Shown here: one piece after another, positions 1 through 8,481 of the stretch | Numbering within the stretch: position 1 is the first letter of the stretch | Layout: each line of letters opens with the position of its first letter | Assembly (NCBI GenBank): GCA_038125725.1 | Contig: JAYPEK010000002.1 | Coordinates: 62,001 to 126,000, forward strand | Length of the DNA stretch: 64,000 nt | Direction: 5' to 3' | Origin: TMED8 sp038125725 | GTDB taxonomy: Bacteria; Pseudomonadota; Alphaproteobacteria; Rhodospirillales; Casp-alpha2 | Program-made: the position numbers and the translations under genes | Notes under the pieces: model-generated | Told to the model about the DNA's origin: nothing | The model's database searches: none | The model's input: the letters and a program-made list of their open reading frames with translations, nothing else

Positions 1-560
1 AGCGGCTGATCCAGGTACATGGGCAGAAACTCGACCTCGGTGTGGATCACCAGGCCGTCCGATAGCAGCCGCGTGCCGTTGCGAAAGACCTCGAGCTCGC
101 CGCCCTGGATGTCGATCTTCAGGTAGTCGATGTTGGTGATCTCGACGACATCGTCGAGCCGCACGGTGTCGACCGGGACACGCTTCAGGACCTCGCCCCA
201 TTCCGGGAAGCCGTGGAAGTAGTCGAGCAGTTCGCGGTTGGGTTCCAGCAGCGACGTCATGCCCGCCGCCCGGCAGATCTTCAGTTCGTGCGCCGCGCCG
301 TCATAGACGGCTTGGCCGATGTAGCGTTCGTTCGGTCCCTTTTGGGCGTTCAGTTTCGCCAGTTGCTCGGCGTCCGGCTCGAACCCGACGACCCGCGCAT
401 GGCCGGCGTCGAGGAGCCGCTTGTAGGGCGCGGCGCCGCTGCCGCTGAGCGGGCTGGCGCCGATGTCGACGACGTCGATGACGGCATCGAGACCGAGCAG
501 CGCATTGAGCGACGGCCTCGGCCTGGACTGGGGTTGCGGTTGGTTTTTCGGCGGGTTCAT
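1..560 (-). CDS. FkbM-family SAM-dependent methyltransferase (3' end outside window)
   Basis: The reading frame opens at an ATG whose complement lies at 558-560 and runs off the left edge, so about 186 codons of the N-terminal and central part are visible. Near the start is the SAM-binding motif I segment IDVVDIGASPLSG, then GFEPD, the acidic loop that normally binds the SAM ribose. Further on DYLKIDIQGGELEVFRNG is the hallmark of the FkbM methyltransferase domain. These enzymes methylate sugar or other hydroxyl groups, often on surface glycans. The acceptor cannot be read from the sequence. The stop and any downstream operon partner are outside the window. Confidence 0.85.
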   Translation of the reverse strand, partial: MNPPKNQPQPQSRPRPSLNALLGLDAVIDVVDIGASPLSGSGAAPYKRLLDAGHARVVGFEPDAEQLAKLNAQKGPNERYIGQAVYDGAAHELKICRAAGMTSLLEPNRELLDYFHGFPEWGEVLKRVPVDTVRLDDVVEITNIDYLKIDIQGGELEVFRNGTRLLSDGLVIHTEVEFLPMYLDQP

Positions 561-715
561 GCGGTTTTTTACCGCCTTGTCGGACGAATGGAAAGGGTCC
601 GCGCCTTGCGATCCGGCGCCGACGCACCTACCTCCAACCCAGGAAACGGCGCGCGCCTCTTCATATTTCCTTCATGGCGATTTGCTATCAGGGGTGCTGC
701 GTCAGCAACTACGGT

Positions 716-1603
716 ATGGAGCGCATGCGAAAAATTCTCCTCTGCACGGATCTGGATCGGACCTTGATACCGAACGGGCCGCAGGTGGAATCGCCAGGTG
801 CGCGCGACATGTTTGCCGACTTTGTCGCCCGCGACGACGTGCAACTGGCCTACGTCACCGGCCGCAACCTGCGTTTGATCACGGATTCCATCGAGCAATG
901 GGGTCTGCCGGTGCCGGACTTCGCCATCGCCGACGTGGGCACCTCCATCTACCACCTGGACAATCACGTCTGGCATCATTGGCAGCCCTGGGAAGACGAA
1001 ATCGCCGTCGATTGGCGCGGGCGCGGCGCCGACGACGTGCACGCGCTGCTCGCGGGCGTGGCCGGGCTCCGGTTGCAGGAAGCGGAAAAGCAGAACACCC
1101 ACAAGCTCAGCTATTACGTCGATCTTGAGCTCGACGAGACACGGGTCATCGCCGAGGCCGAAGCGCGGCTCGGCGCGGAAGGGGTTCGCGTGAAACTGAT
1201 CTGGAGCGTCGATGAAGAGGCCCGCGTCGGTCTGTTGGACGTGTTGCCGGAGAGCGCTTCGAAGCGCCACGCCATCGGCTTCCTGATGCAAAGCGGTTTC
1301 TATGACGCCGACCACACGCTGTTCGCCAGCGACAGCGGCAACGACATCAACGTCATCATGAGCCCAATCCATTCGATCATCGTCGCCAACGCCGACGACG
1401 ACGTGCTCTCGGCCATCGCCGAGACACCGCCCCCCAACGCCTACATGGCGCGCGGCGATTTCTTCGGCCTCAACGGCTGCTACGCGTTGGGCATTCTCGA
1501 GGGAGTCGCGCATTTCTGCCCGGAATTCGGACCGGTCATCGGGGCCATCGCCGCCCGCCGGCGTGCCGCCGGCCCAGCCGGGCCGGACCTGCACGCCGCC
1601 TGA
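716..1603 (+). CDS. HAD-superfamily phosphatase, sucrose-phosphatase-like
   Basis: A 295-aa protein from the ATG at 716 (a second ATG at 725 is equally possible; the longer frame from 674 adds a Cys-rich leader without support). D12-x-D14-R-T is HAD motif I with the nucleophile and general acid, and SDSGND near residue 206 is motif IV, which holds Mg2+. The cap and spacing resemble the S6PP (sucrose-6-phosphate phosphatase) family, which dephosphorylates sugar phosphates. No sucrose- or mannosylglycerate-synthase gene is adjacent, so the substrate is open. It is divergent from the FkbM methyltransferase. Confidence 0.8.
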   Translation: MERMRKILLCTDLDRTLIPNGPQVESPGARDMFADFVARDDVQLAYVTGRNLRLITDSIEQWGLPVPDFAIADVGTSIYHLDNHVWHHWQPWEDEIAVDWRGRGADDVHALLAGVAGLRLQEAEKQNTHKLSYYVDLELDETRVIAEAEARLGAEGVRVKLIWSVDEEARVGLLDVLPESASKRHAIGFLMQSGFYDADHTLFASDSGNDINVIMSPIHSIIVANADDDVLSAIAETPPPNAYMARGDFFGLNGCYALGILEGVAHFCPEFGPVIGAIAARRRAAGPAGPDLHAA

Positions 1604-1637
1604 GATTGGCGTCTTGTGAATTCGCTGTCTGGCGGGC

Positions 1638-1931
1638 CTAGGCTTTGACGTCGAGCACTTCGCCGGGATCGGAATCGCCATTGACCGAGGTCTCGCCGGA
1701 ACTGAGTTTCTGTACCTCCAGCGCGGTCGGCACCTTGGAGATTTCCTTCACCGCGTCGCGGGTCTGGGTCTCTTCCGGCTTCCCTTGTTCGGCGATCTGT
1801 TTGGCGACCTCGATCAGATCGGCGGACTTGGCCACCTGATCTTCCTTCAGCCCGGTGTCGGGCTTCAGCAGTTGTTGGATCGATTGCGTCGCCGGATTGC
1901 CCGTGTAGCAATCCCCTGCGCCTCCAGCCAT
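1638..1931 (-). CDS. hypothetical 97-aa protein
   Basis: A short acidic, Lys/Glu-rich protein starting MAGGAGDCYTGNPATQSIQQLL. It has no signal peptide or transmembrane segment and no domain I recognise. A predicted helical middle (LIEVAKQIAEQGKPEETQ) and a low-complexity polar tail suggest a small soluble helical protein. It stands alone between a convergent HAD phosphatase gene and the PAS gene. The GC pattern fits the genome. The ribosome-binding site is weak (AAGAAG). It could be a lineage-specific gene; function is unknown. Confidence 0.5.
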   Translation of the reverse strand: MAGGAGDCYTGNPATQSIQQLLKPDTGLKEDQVAKSADLIEVAKQIAEQGKPEETQTRDAVKEISKVPTALEVQKLSSGETSVNGDSDPGEVLDVKA

Positions 1932-2025
1932 ATCGGTTCTTCTTGGCCATGGTTAGCTTCTGCTAGAGACAAGTTTTACATAATTTAGTGCGTATTCGCC
2001 AACTCACGTTTCCGTTATTGGCGAA

Positions 2026-2556
2026 TCAGTGCTCGGCGCCGACGTCCGGGCCGGTGATGGCGCGGCCGAACTCGGTGCAGAATACCTGTGTCACATGCGT
2101 GCCGTCGCGGCTCAGCGGCAGGCGGATGAAATGGTATTCGTAGCGGGTGCCATCATCGAGGATGCGTTCGGAGATGAAATGCCTTGGCGCCTTGGCCGTG
2201 TGCACGGCGACGTATTCGCGCCAGATCTTTTCGGCGACGAAGTCCGGTTCGACGGCGCGGATCGAGCGCCCGGTATAGTCCGCGCCCTGCTGTTCGGTTC
2301 GGCCGCTGCCCCAGAAGCGGTAGACGAAATCCAACGGGTCGTCGTGCACGTCGACCAGGGTGGCCATCGGCAGGATGTCGAAGGGCAGTTCGTCGAGACG
2401 GAAATCGGTCGGCCCCGGTCCGATGCCGTCGCCGCGCCGCTCAAGCCAGTAACGAAACACTTCCGCAACGCTCGGCGTCAGCGCCGCCGCCTCGACCTCG
2501 CGTTCGTCGGCGATGGTCTTGGCTTCGATCAGGTAGCGCTGCGGAAACGATGTCAT
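2026..2556 (-). CDS. PAS_5 domain protein
   Basis: A 176-aa single-domain protein. The run VFRYWLERRGDGIGPGPTDF followed by DFVYRFWGSGRTEQQG and TGRSI matches the alphaproteobacterial PAS_5 family, in which a PAS fold is found without an output domain. Conserved aromatic residues in YRFWGSG are typical. Such proteins are abundant in Rhodospirillales and have no established ligand or partner. It lies just downstream of the DUF4197 gene on the same strand (19-bp gap), so the two may be cotranscribed. The assignment to the family is firmer than any role. Confidence 0.8.
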   Translation of the reverse strand: MTSFPQRYLIEAKTIADEREVEAAALTPSVAEVFRYWLERRGDGIGPGPTDFRLDELPFDILPMATLVDVHDDPLDFVYRFWGSGRTEQQGADYTGRSIRAVEPDFVAEKIWREYVAVHTAKAPRHFISERILDDGTRYEYHFIRLPLSRDGTHVTQVFCTEFGRAITGPDVGAEH

Positions 2557-2575
2557 GGCACCTTCGTCATTTTCC

Positions 2576-3325
2576 TCAGCGGCCGAATACGCGGGTCAGA
2601 AGCTCCGTCGTGCGCTTGGCCGGGTTCTCCCGGATGGCGGCTTCCTCGCGCGCCAGGTAGGTGAACAATCCCTCGAGCGCCAGATCGGTGGCGTGGCCCT
2701 GCAGATCGGCGCGCAGATCGGGGACGAAGGGGATGGTCTTGTACTGGCCGACCAACTGGTCGTAGGCGGAAAGCGCGCCCACGTCGCGGAGCGCGTCGTC
2801 GATCACCGGCGCCACCGTTGCCTTCAAATCCGGCGTGGCGACGCGGTGGAAATACTGCGTGGCGGCGTCCTTGGGGCCGTCGTAGATGCCCTTGGCGTCG
2901 TCCAGCGTCATCTGGTTGATGGCGTTCCAGACCAGTTCCTTGGCCTTCGGCATGGCCGCCTCGGCGCCCCGGTTGAGCTTCAGTTCGACCTCGTCGGCGA
3001 GGGCGGAAAGGCCGAACTTCTTCAGCATCGCCTGGGCGTTCTGCAACTGCTCCGGCAGGGGGATGTGCACGGCCTGGTCGGCGTTGAAGCCGTCGGCGGC
3101 GCCCAGTTGCCCGGTCACTGTCTCGGTGCCGACCCGAAGCGCCTCTTTCAGCCCGGCGATCATGTCCTCGGTGGTCAGCCCGGCGATGGTGCCGCTGCTC
3201 GATCCCGATCCACCGGTGGCCTTGTCGACGGCGCCCTGCAGGGTCTTGAGCCAGCTTTGCGCTGACGCCGGGCCGGCAATCAGCAAGGTGGAAAGGGCAA
3301 GGGCGGCAATCAGGCGCGCGGTCAT
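2576..3325 (-). CDS. DUF4197 domain protein, exported
   Basis: A 249-aa protein with a clear Sec signal peptide: basic start, hydrophobic core (LIAALALSTLLIAG) and an ASA-Q cleavage site near residue 22. The mature part fits DUF4197: an opening GLKEALRVGTETV, a central NRGAEAAMPKAKELVWNAI, a TQYF motif, and a C-terminal TYLAREEAAIRENPAKRTTELL. The family is periplasmic or envelope-associated and has no assigned biochemical role. It is probably transcribed with the PAS_5 gene that follows it. Confidence 0.85.
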   Translation of the reverse strand: MTARLIAALALSTLLIAGPASAQSWLKTLQGAVDKATGGSGSSSGTIAGLTTEDMIAGLKEALRVGTETVTGQLGAADGFNADQAVHIPLPEQLQNAQAMLKKFGLSALADEVELKLNRGAEAAMPKAKELVWNAINQMTLDDAKGIYDGPKDAATQYFHRVATPDLKATVAPVIDDALRDVGALSAYDQLVGQYKTIPFVPDLRADLQGHATDLALEGLFTYLAREEAAIRENPAKRTTELLTRVFGR

Positions 3326-3470
3326 GGCGGGGCTCCGGTCGGCTCAATTGAAAGGGCCGGTAGTATAGCGCTCAAATCTGCGGCGCGCGCGCGGGAAATG
3401 GGTTTAGCCTTGCCCGCGTAGGCGATAGGCTGGCAGCGCCCGAGCCCCAGGGAATAATGAGGAGAAAACC

Positions 3471-4625
3471 GTGCCCGAACCGCTCTTGTTCACGCCGATG
3501 ACCATCGCCGATGTGACCTTGAAGAACCGCGTCGTCATCGCGCCCATGCACCAGTACGCCGCCGAAAACGGCTATCCCACCGACTGGCACCTGATGAACG
3601 CCGGGCGCTTCGCGGTTGGCGGCGCGGGCATGGTGATGATCGAATCGACCAAGGTCGAGCGCCGCGGCTGCGGCACGGTCGGCGACCTGGGCCTCTGGCA
3701 CGACGACTTCGTGCCGCACTTCAAGCGCCTCGCCGATTTCATCAACTTGAACGGCTCGGTGGCCGCCATCCAGATCGGGCATTCGGGCCGGAAGGCCCGG
3801 CGCTTCCGCCCCTGGGAGGGACGCGGCCCCCTGGACGAGGCTTCCGCCGGCGTCGACGATTGGGCCGATTGGGAACTGGTGGGGCCGAGCGCCGTCGCGC
3901 AAGGCGCCGATCCGGAACCGAGGGCACTTTCGCTGGATGAGCTGCCCGGCGTCATCGACGCCTGGGGCGCCGCGGCGGCGCGCGCCGATCGGGCCGGCTT
4001 CCAGGTGCTGGAGATTCATGCCGCGCACGGCTACCTGCTGCATCAGTTCCTGTCGCCGGAGGCCAACCGGCGAAACGACGCCTATGGCGGGCCGCTCGAG
4101 AACCGCATGCGCTTCGCCCTCGAGGTGACCGAATGCGTGCGCGCCAACTGGCCGCAAGAGAAGCCCCTGTTCATGCGTTTCTCGGTCGAGGACGGGGCCG
4201 GCTGGAGCGCCGACGACAGCGTGCAGTTGGCGTTGGAAGTGAAGGCGCTCGGCGTCGACGTGGTCGATTGCTCATCCGGCGGCATGGCCGGCGGCGCGGG
4301 CGAGGCGGGCCGGCCGATCGGGCTCGGTTACCAGGTGCCGCTGGCGGCGAAATTGAAGCGCGAAACCGACATCGCCACCATGGCCGTCGGCCTCATCGTC
4401 CATGCCGAGCAGGCGGAGGCGATCCTCCAGGCCGGCGACGCCGACCTGATCGCGCTGGCGCGCGAAGTGCTGCACAACCCCAATTGGGCCGTCGACGCGG
4501 CGCTGAAGCTGGGCGTCGAGGACCCGTACGCGCTGATGCCGCCGACCTACGAGTACTGGCTCTCGAAGCGGATGCAGAGCGTCCCCGGGTTCCAGCCCTC
4601 CACCGCCGAGGGGGTTGCTCCGTAA
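3471..4625 (+). CDS. NADH:flavin oxidoreductase, old yellow enzyme family (YqjM-like)
   Basis: A 384-aa TIM-barrel flavoenzyme, the usual length for OYE proteins. LFTPMTIADVTLKNRVVIAP is the family N-terminus that surrounds FMN. EIHAAHGYLLHQFLSP carries the H-x-x-H type active-site region, and NRRNDAYGGPLENRMRFALE is the OYE signature. It probably reduces activated C=C bonds of enones or similar compounds using NAD(P)H. A flavin monooxygenase gene follows 62 bp downstream on the same strand, so the two may act in one oxidative or reductive catabolic route. The substrate is unknown. Confidence 0.9.
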   Translation: MPEPLLFTPMTIADVTLKNRVVIAPMHQYAAENGYPTDWHLMNAGRFAVGGAGMVMIESTKVERRGCGTVGDLGLWHDDFVPHFKRLADFINLNGSVAAIQIGHSGRKARRFRPWEGRGPLDEASAGVDDWADWELVGPSAVAQGADPEPRALSLDELPGVIDAWGAAAARADRAGFQVLEIHAAHGYLLHQFLSPEANRRNDAYGGPLENRMRFALEVTECVRANWPQEKPLFMRFSVEDGAGWSADDSVQLALEVKALGVDVVDCSSGGMAGGAGEAGRPIGLGYQVPLAAKLKRETDIATMAVGLIVHAEQAEAILQAGDADLIALAREVLHNPNWAVDAALKLGVEDPYALMPPTYEYWLSKRMQSVPGFQPSTAEGVAP

Positions 4626-4687
4626 CGGCCCGGGCTCTAGCGTATTTCCATAGATTTTATGTAATTACCCGACCCGACGGAAAGCCC

Positions 4688-6457
4688 ATGCCCCTCGACG
4701 CCAATATCGACCCCGCCGACATCGCCGCCCGCTGGACGGCGCGTTTCAACGATGCCATCACCGCCCGCGATGCCGCGGCCATCGCGGCTTGCTTCAGGGA
4801 CGACAGCCATTGGCGCGACATCATCGGGCTTTCCTGGGAAGTCGAAACCACGTCCGGCAAGGATGAACTGGCGGCCAAGCTGGCCGACCGCGCGGCAACG
4901 TCGAAGGCGCGGGGCTTTTGCGTCCATCCAGAGCGCCTGGCGCCGCGCATGATGGAGCGCGCCGGCATTGCCGTCGTCGAGGCGTTCCTTGCTTTCGAGA
5001 CCGAGGTCGGGCGCGGCACGGCGCAGCTTCGCATCCGCGCCGATGAGGCCGGGGAGGCCGAAGGCGATGCATTGGCCTGGACCCTGATGACGGCCTTGGA
5101 CGAGATCGACGGCCATTCCGAGGCGGAAGAGCGCGAACGCCGCGAGGAGCCCGCCTTCCTGCGCGATTTCCACGGCCCCAACTGGCTGGAGAAGCGCGAG
5201 CGTGCGCGGGCCTACAAGGATCACGACCCGACGGTGCTGGTGGTCGGTGGCGGCCATGCCGGCATCACCGCGGCGGCGCGCTTGGGCGCGCTCAACGTCG
5301 ATACCCTGGTGATCGACCGGGAAAAGCGCATCGGCGACAACTGGCGGCTGAGATACCACGGCCTCAAGCTGCACAACCAAATCCCGTCCAACCACATGCC
5401 CTACCTGCCGTTCCCGGCGATCTGGCAGAGGTACATCCCCAAGGACAAGATCGCCAACTGGCTGGAAAGCTATGTCGATATCCTGGACATCAACTTCTGG
5501 ACCGAAACCGGGCTGGAGGCGGCGTCCTACGACGAGACGCACGGCTGCTGGACCGCCGAGGTGCGCATGGCCGACGGCAACCTGCGCGTCATGCACCCCA
5601 AGCACATCATCGTCGCCACCGGCGTCAGCGCCACGCCGAACCTGCCGGAAATCCCGACGTTGGATCGCTACAAGGGCGAGGTCATCCACACCAGCCAGTT
5701 CGCGGAAGGCTCCAAGTGGAAGGACCGGCCGGTGTTGATTTTGGGCGTCGGCACGTCGGCGCACGACATCGCCCAGGACCTCGAAGGCCACGGGGCCAAG
5801 GTCACCCTGGTGCAGCGGAGCGCCAGCGTGGTGGTCAACGTCGAGCCCTCGGCGCAGTTCTACGACGGCGTCTTCTTCGAGGAAGGCCCCTCGATCGAAG
5901 ACAAGGACCTGATCTCGCTATCGCTGCCGCTCGACGTGGTGAAGACCGTGCACAAGCACTTGACCGATAAAGTGCGCGAGATCGACAAACCGATCCTGGA
6001 TGGCTTGGCGGCGAAAGGCTTCAAGCTGCATTTCGGCGAGGACGGCACCGGCTGGAACCTGCTGTTCCGCACGCGGGGCGGCGGCTACTACTTCAACATC
6101 GGTGGCTCCGAGCTGATCGTCGAGGGCCGCGTCGGGCTCATTCAGTGGGACGACACGGAGACCTTCACCGAGACCGGCTACCGGATGAAGGACGGCACCG
6201 AGCAGGCCGCCGATTTGGTGATCATGGCGACCGGCTACAAGGGCTTCGAGCACGCGGTGGAGACGCTGTTCGGCGAGACGGTCTTGGAACGCCTGGGCCA
6301 GATCTGGGGCTTCAACGAGGGCCAGGAACTGGCCAACATGTGGATGGCGACGCCGCAGCCGGGCTTGTGGTTCACCGCCGGCGCCTTCTCCCAATGCCGC
6401 TTCTTCTCCAAATACCTGGCCCTGCAGATCAAGGCGCGGGAACTGGGGCTGGTGTAG
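4688..6457 (+). CDS. FAD-dependent monooxygenase (FMO-like) with N-terminal SnoaL-like domain
   Basis: A 589-aa protein from the ATG at 4688; the open frame further upstream is an antisense-type shadow of the OYE gene. Residues about 1-150 look like a SnoaL/NTF2-like domain (FNDAITARDAAAIAACFRDD, then HWRD). From about residue 180 a Rossmann motif VVGGGHAGITAAARLG binds FAD, and a second nucleotide-binding segment (ILGVGTSAHDIAQDL) fits NADPH. IMATGYKGFEHAV is the conserved ATGY motif of flavin monooxygenases. This architecture of about 600 aa is recurrent in proteobacteria. It is likely to oxygenate a carbonyl or heteroatom substrate and may work with the preceding OYE. Its last 29 bp overlap the convergent membrane-protein gene. 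Confidence 0.88.
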   Translation: MPLDANIDPADIAARWTARFNDAITARDAAAIAACFRDDSHWRDIIGLSWEVETTSGKDELAAKLADRAATSKARGFCVHPERLAPRMMERAGIAVVEAFLAFETEVGRGTAQLRIRADEAGEAEGDALAWTLMTALDEIDGHSEAEERERREEPAFLRDFHGPNWLEKRERARAYKDHDPTVLVVGGGHAGITAAARLGALNVDTLVIDREKRIGDNWRLRYHGLKLHNQIPSNHMPYLPFPAIWQRYIPKDKIANWLESYVDILDINFWTETGLEAASYDETHGCWTAEVRMADGNLRVMHPKHIIVATGVSATPNLPEIPTLDRYKGEVIHTSQFAEGSKWKDRPVLILGVGTSAHDIAQDLEGHGAKVTLVQRSASVVVNVEPSAQFYDGVFFEEGPSIEDKDLISLSLPLDVVKTVHKHLTDKVREIDKPILDGLAAKGFKLHFGEDGTGWNLLFRTRGGGYYFNIGGSELIVEGRVGLIQWDDTETFTETGYRMKDGTEQAADLVIMATGYKGFEHAVETLFGETVLERLGQIWGFNEGQELANMWMATPQPGLWFTAGAFSQCRFFSKYLALQIKARELGLV

Positions 6458-7490
6458 GAGCCGGGTCGGTGTCCTGGTCTCGCGGCGATGGGTCTGTTGG
6501 GTTCGGTGGCGTCGAGTCCCCGGTGGATGTTGGCGGTGGCTTGTCGCCGTTGTCGCCATTCCCGGATCGCATGGCGGATTTTATCCGCTCCACGATGTCT
6601 TCCACCAAGTGGCGCAAAAGATCATATGCAGTTTCGGTAAACAGCCCGACGAGAATACCTGCAAACGCTACACCGTAAGGATTTTCCGGCAGAGACCCAT
6701 CGGGCAAATGTAGGACAAAGACGAACTTACCCCCTTTGATTGCCAGGTAGGCGACAAATCCGCTGGCAACTCCAAGCATTAACGGCCGTAGCGTGGCATA
6801 GCCTTGCTCACTTCTCAGTCCGCCGATCAGCGCGCCAATTCCACCGCAAAATATGACGATCAGCGCCAAAAGCGTCTCACTGCTTAGGTACCATGAAAAA
6901 TTCAAGTACCGGTAGAAAACGACGAGCCATTCCGATGACCGAATGAAATAGGCAAGACCGGTATAGAGAGATTCCTTGCACCCTTTGTCGTCGTAGAGGC
7001 GATTGTTTAACTCGCAAAGGATTCCATGACGGGTGAAGCTTATCGAATTCGAACCGTTATTCTGTAAATCGCGAAGGGTTTCAAGATGGCGCTGATAAAC
7101 TCTCTTCGTGTTTTGCAGTGTATTGGCTTCTAAATTCTGCTGCGAGAATCGCTGGGAAATGGCGAGGAGATATCGTCGATATTCTTCTGCGTCTGCGTCC
7201 GATTGAAAATTTGGCGGTGCTGCAGGGGCAACGGATGAACCGGGTGACTTGGAGATTTCAGCGAGTTGCTCGTTGATTCCGTCGATTTTCGCCTCGATGC
7301 GGTTGTCGAGTACCGTTCGTTCAGCAACCTCGGTAATTGAAAATACCGCCAGAAAGATCATCGCGATAAGGGAAAAGTAATTCAGCAATTTGACCCAGCG
7401 GCTCGACCTCACGGGTGCAGCTGGCGGTATTGCATTTTCATCGATCTTGTCCGATCCGCGATCTGGTTGGCGATTGTTTTCGACGGCCAT
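6429..7490 (-). CDS. hypothetical membrane protein with low-GC coding sequence
   Basis: A 353-aa frame from the ATG at 7490, preferred because GAGGGGG lies 8 bp upstream; an in-frame ATG at 7541 has no such site. Residues about 30-55 form one membrane segment (LIAMIFLAVFSITEV). A soluble, helical, probably coiled-coil portion follows, then at least three more hydrophobic segments (LLALIVIFCGGIGALIGGL, LMLGVASGFVAYLAI, VAFAGILVGLF) and a Pro/Asp-rich tail. Base composition is plainly lower in GC than its neighbours except at the tail, where it overlaps the convergent monooxygenase by 29 bp. I recognise no family. It looks like a transferred accessory gene. Confidence 0.7.
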   Translation of the reverse strand: MAVENNRQPDRGSDKIDENAIPPAAPVRSSRWVKLLNYFSLIAMIFLAVFSITEVAERTVLDNRIEAKIDGINEQLAEISKSPGSSVAPAAPPNFQSDADAEEYRRYLLAISQRFSQQNLEANTLQNTKRVYQRHLETLRDLQNNGSNSISFTRHGILCELNNRLYDDKGCKESLYTGLAYFIRSSEWLVVFYRYLNFSWYLSSETLLALIVIFCGGIGALIGGLRSEQGYATLRPLMLGVASGFVAYLAIKGGKFVFVLHLPDGSLPENPYGVAFAGILVGLFTETAYDLLRHLVEDIVERIKSAMRSGNGDNGDKPPPTSTGDSTPPNPTDPSPRDQDTDPAPTPAPVPAP

Positions 7491-7670
7491 GGCATTTTCC
7501 CCCTCGCCTGGACACTCGATATCTAAAGTGTGTGCGACCATAATCTAATTATGCGAGAAAACAAAAACACATTTCTTCGTTAGGTGAGATTCCGAGCCAA
7601 TGAAAGTCGCGTCCCTTTGGCTAGACTGATTCTAACTTTTGTGCTCGGCAGAGAATGTTTGTTGGCGAAA

Positions 7671-8234
7671 TTAACGGTTCGCCCCCGGCACCCACAAGAC
7701 GTCGAGCTTGCCGTCGTCGTTGACGTGGCGCGATAGCACGAACAGGTGATCCGACAGCCGGTTCACGTATTTGACGCACTCGGGGTTGATCGCTTCGGTT
7801 TCCGCCAGTTCCGTCAGCAGCCGCTCGCAGCGGCGCACCACGGTACGGGCCAGGTGCAGATGCGCGCCGGCGGGCGTGCCGCCGGGCAGGATGAAGCTGG
7901 TCAGGGGGGCGAGGTTGGCGTTGAGGGCGTCGATTTCCGCTTCCAGCCTAGCCGTCTGTTCCGGCGTGACGCGGAGCGCGCCGCGCGGCCGTTCCTTGCC
8001 TTCCGGCGTGCAGAGATCGGCGCCCAAATCGAACAGGTCGTTCTGGATGCGGGCCAGCATGGCGTCGGCCTCGCCTTCCGTGTGCAGGCGCGCGATGCCG
8101 ATGACGGCGTTGGCCTCGTCCGACGTGCCGTAGGCGGCGACGCGGAGGTCGTGCTTTTTCACCCGGCCGCCGCTCCCTAAGGACGTTTCGCCCTTGTCGC
8201 CGCCGCGGGTGTAGATCTTATCGAGCGAAACCAT
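7671..8234 (-). CDS. cob(I)alamin adenosyltransferase, PduO/MMAB type
   Basis: A 187-aa protein. IYTRGGDKGETSLGSGGRV is the ATP-binding N-terminal motif of PduO-type ATR enzymes, and the C-terminal VKYVNRLSDHLFVLSRHVN contains the conserved RLSD signature. The enzyme transfers the adenosyl group of ATP to cob(I)alamin to make adenosylcobalamin, the cofactor needed by the class II ribonucleotide reductase encoded at 28.8 kb. It follows the HIG1-like gene by 3 bp, an arrangement I know from other alphaproteobacteria, so the pair is probably one transcript. Confidence 0.93.
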   Translation of the reverse strand: MVSLDKIYTRGGDKGETSLGSGGRVKKHDLRVAAYGTSDEANAVIGIARLHTEGEADAMLARIQNDLFDLGADLCTPEGKERPRGALRVTPEQTARLEAEIDALNANLAPLTSFILPGGTPAGAHLHLARTVVRRCERLLTELAETEAINPECVKYVNRLSDHLFVLSRHVNDDGKLDVLWVPGANR

Positions 8235-8237
8235 GCG

Positions 8238-8447
8238 TCAGTGCTGCGACATGCCGTACATCAGGAGGGCGAAGAACGCCAAGGCGACGGCCTGCAGCAC
8301 CACCCGCGCGCGCATCAGGTGGTTGGAATGGCGGCGATAGAAGTTGCCATGCACCGCGAACGAGATGACGCCGACCACCACGACCGCGAGTGTCGCGAAC
8401 ATGGCGATGCCCATCAGATAGGGAAGAACCGCTTGCATGGGGATCAT
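8238..8447 (-). CDS. twin-transmembrane HIG1-like small protein
   Basis: A 69-aa protein with two hydrophobic helices (about residues 8-29 and 48-64) linked by a basic loop HGNFYRRHSNHLMRARVVLQ. The loop pattern, with Arg/Asn after the first helix and RVxxQ before the second, matches the HIG_1_N (hypoxia-induced gene) family, whose mitochondrial members associate with respiratory supercomplexes. Bacterial members are inner-membrane proteins of uncertain role. It is cotranscribed with the cobalamin adenosyltransferase immediately downstream. Confidence 0.82.
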   Translation of the reverse strand: MIPMQAVLPYLMGIAMFATLAVVVVGVISFAVHGNFYRRHSNHLMRARVVLQAVALAFFALLMYGMSQH

Positions 8448-8481
8448 ATAGGCCCTTCCGGGCCCGAGGTCATGGAAAATT

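Noticed and set aside
4133..4687. Upstream extension of the monooxygenase frame
   Set aside because: It overlaps the OYE gene in another frame and is Arg/Ala-rich with no family match; the NTF2-like domain begins right after the ATG at 4688.
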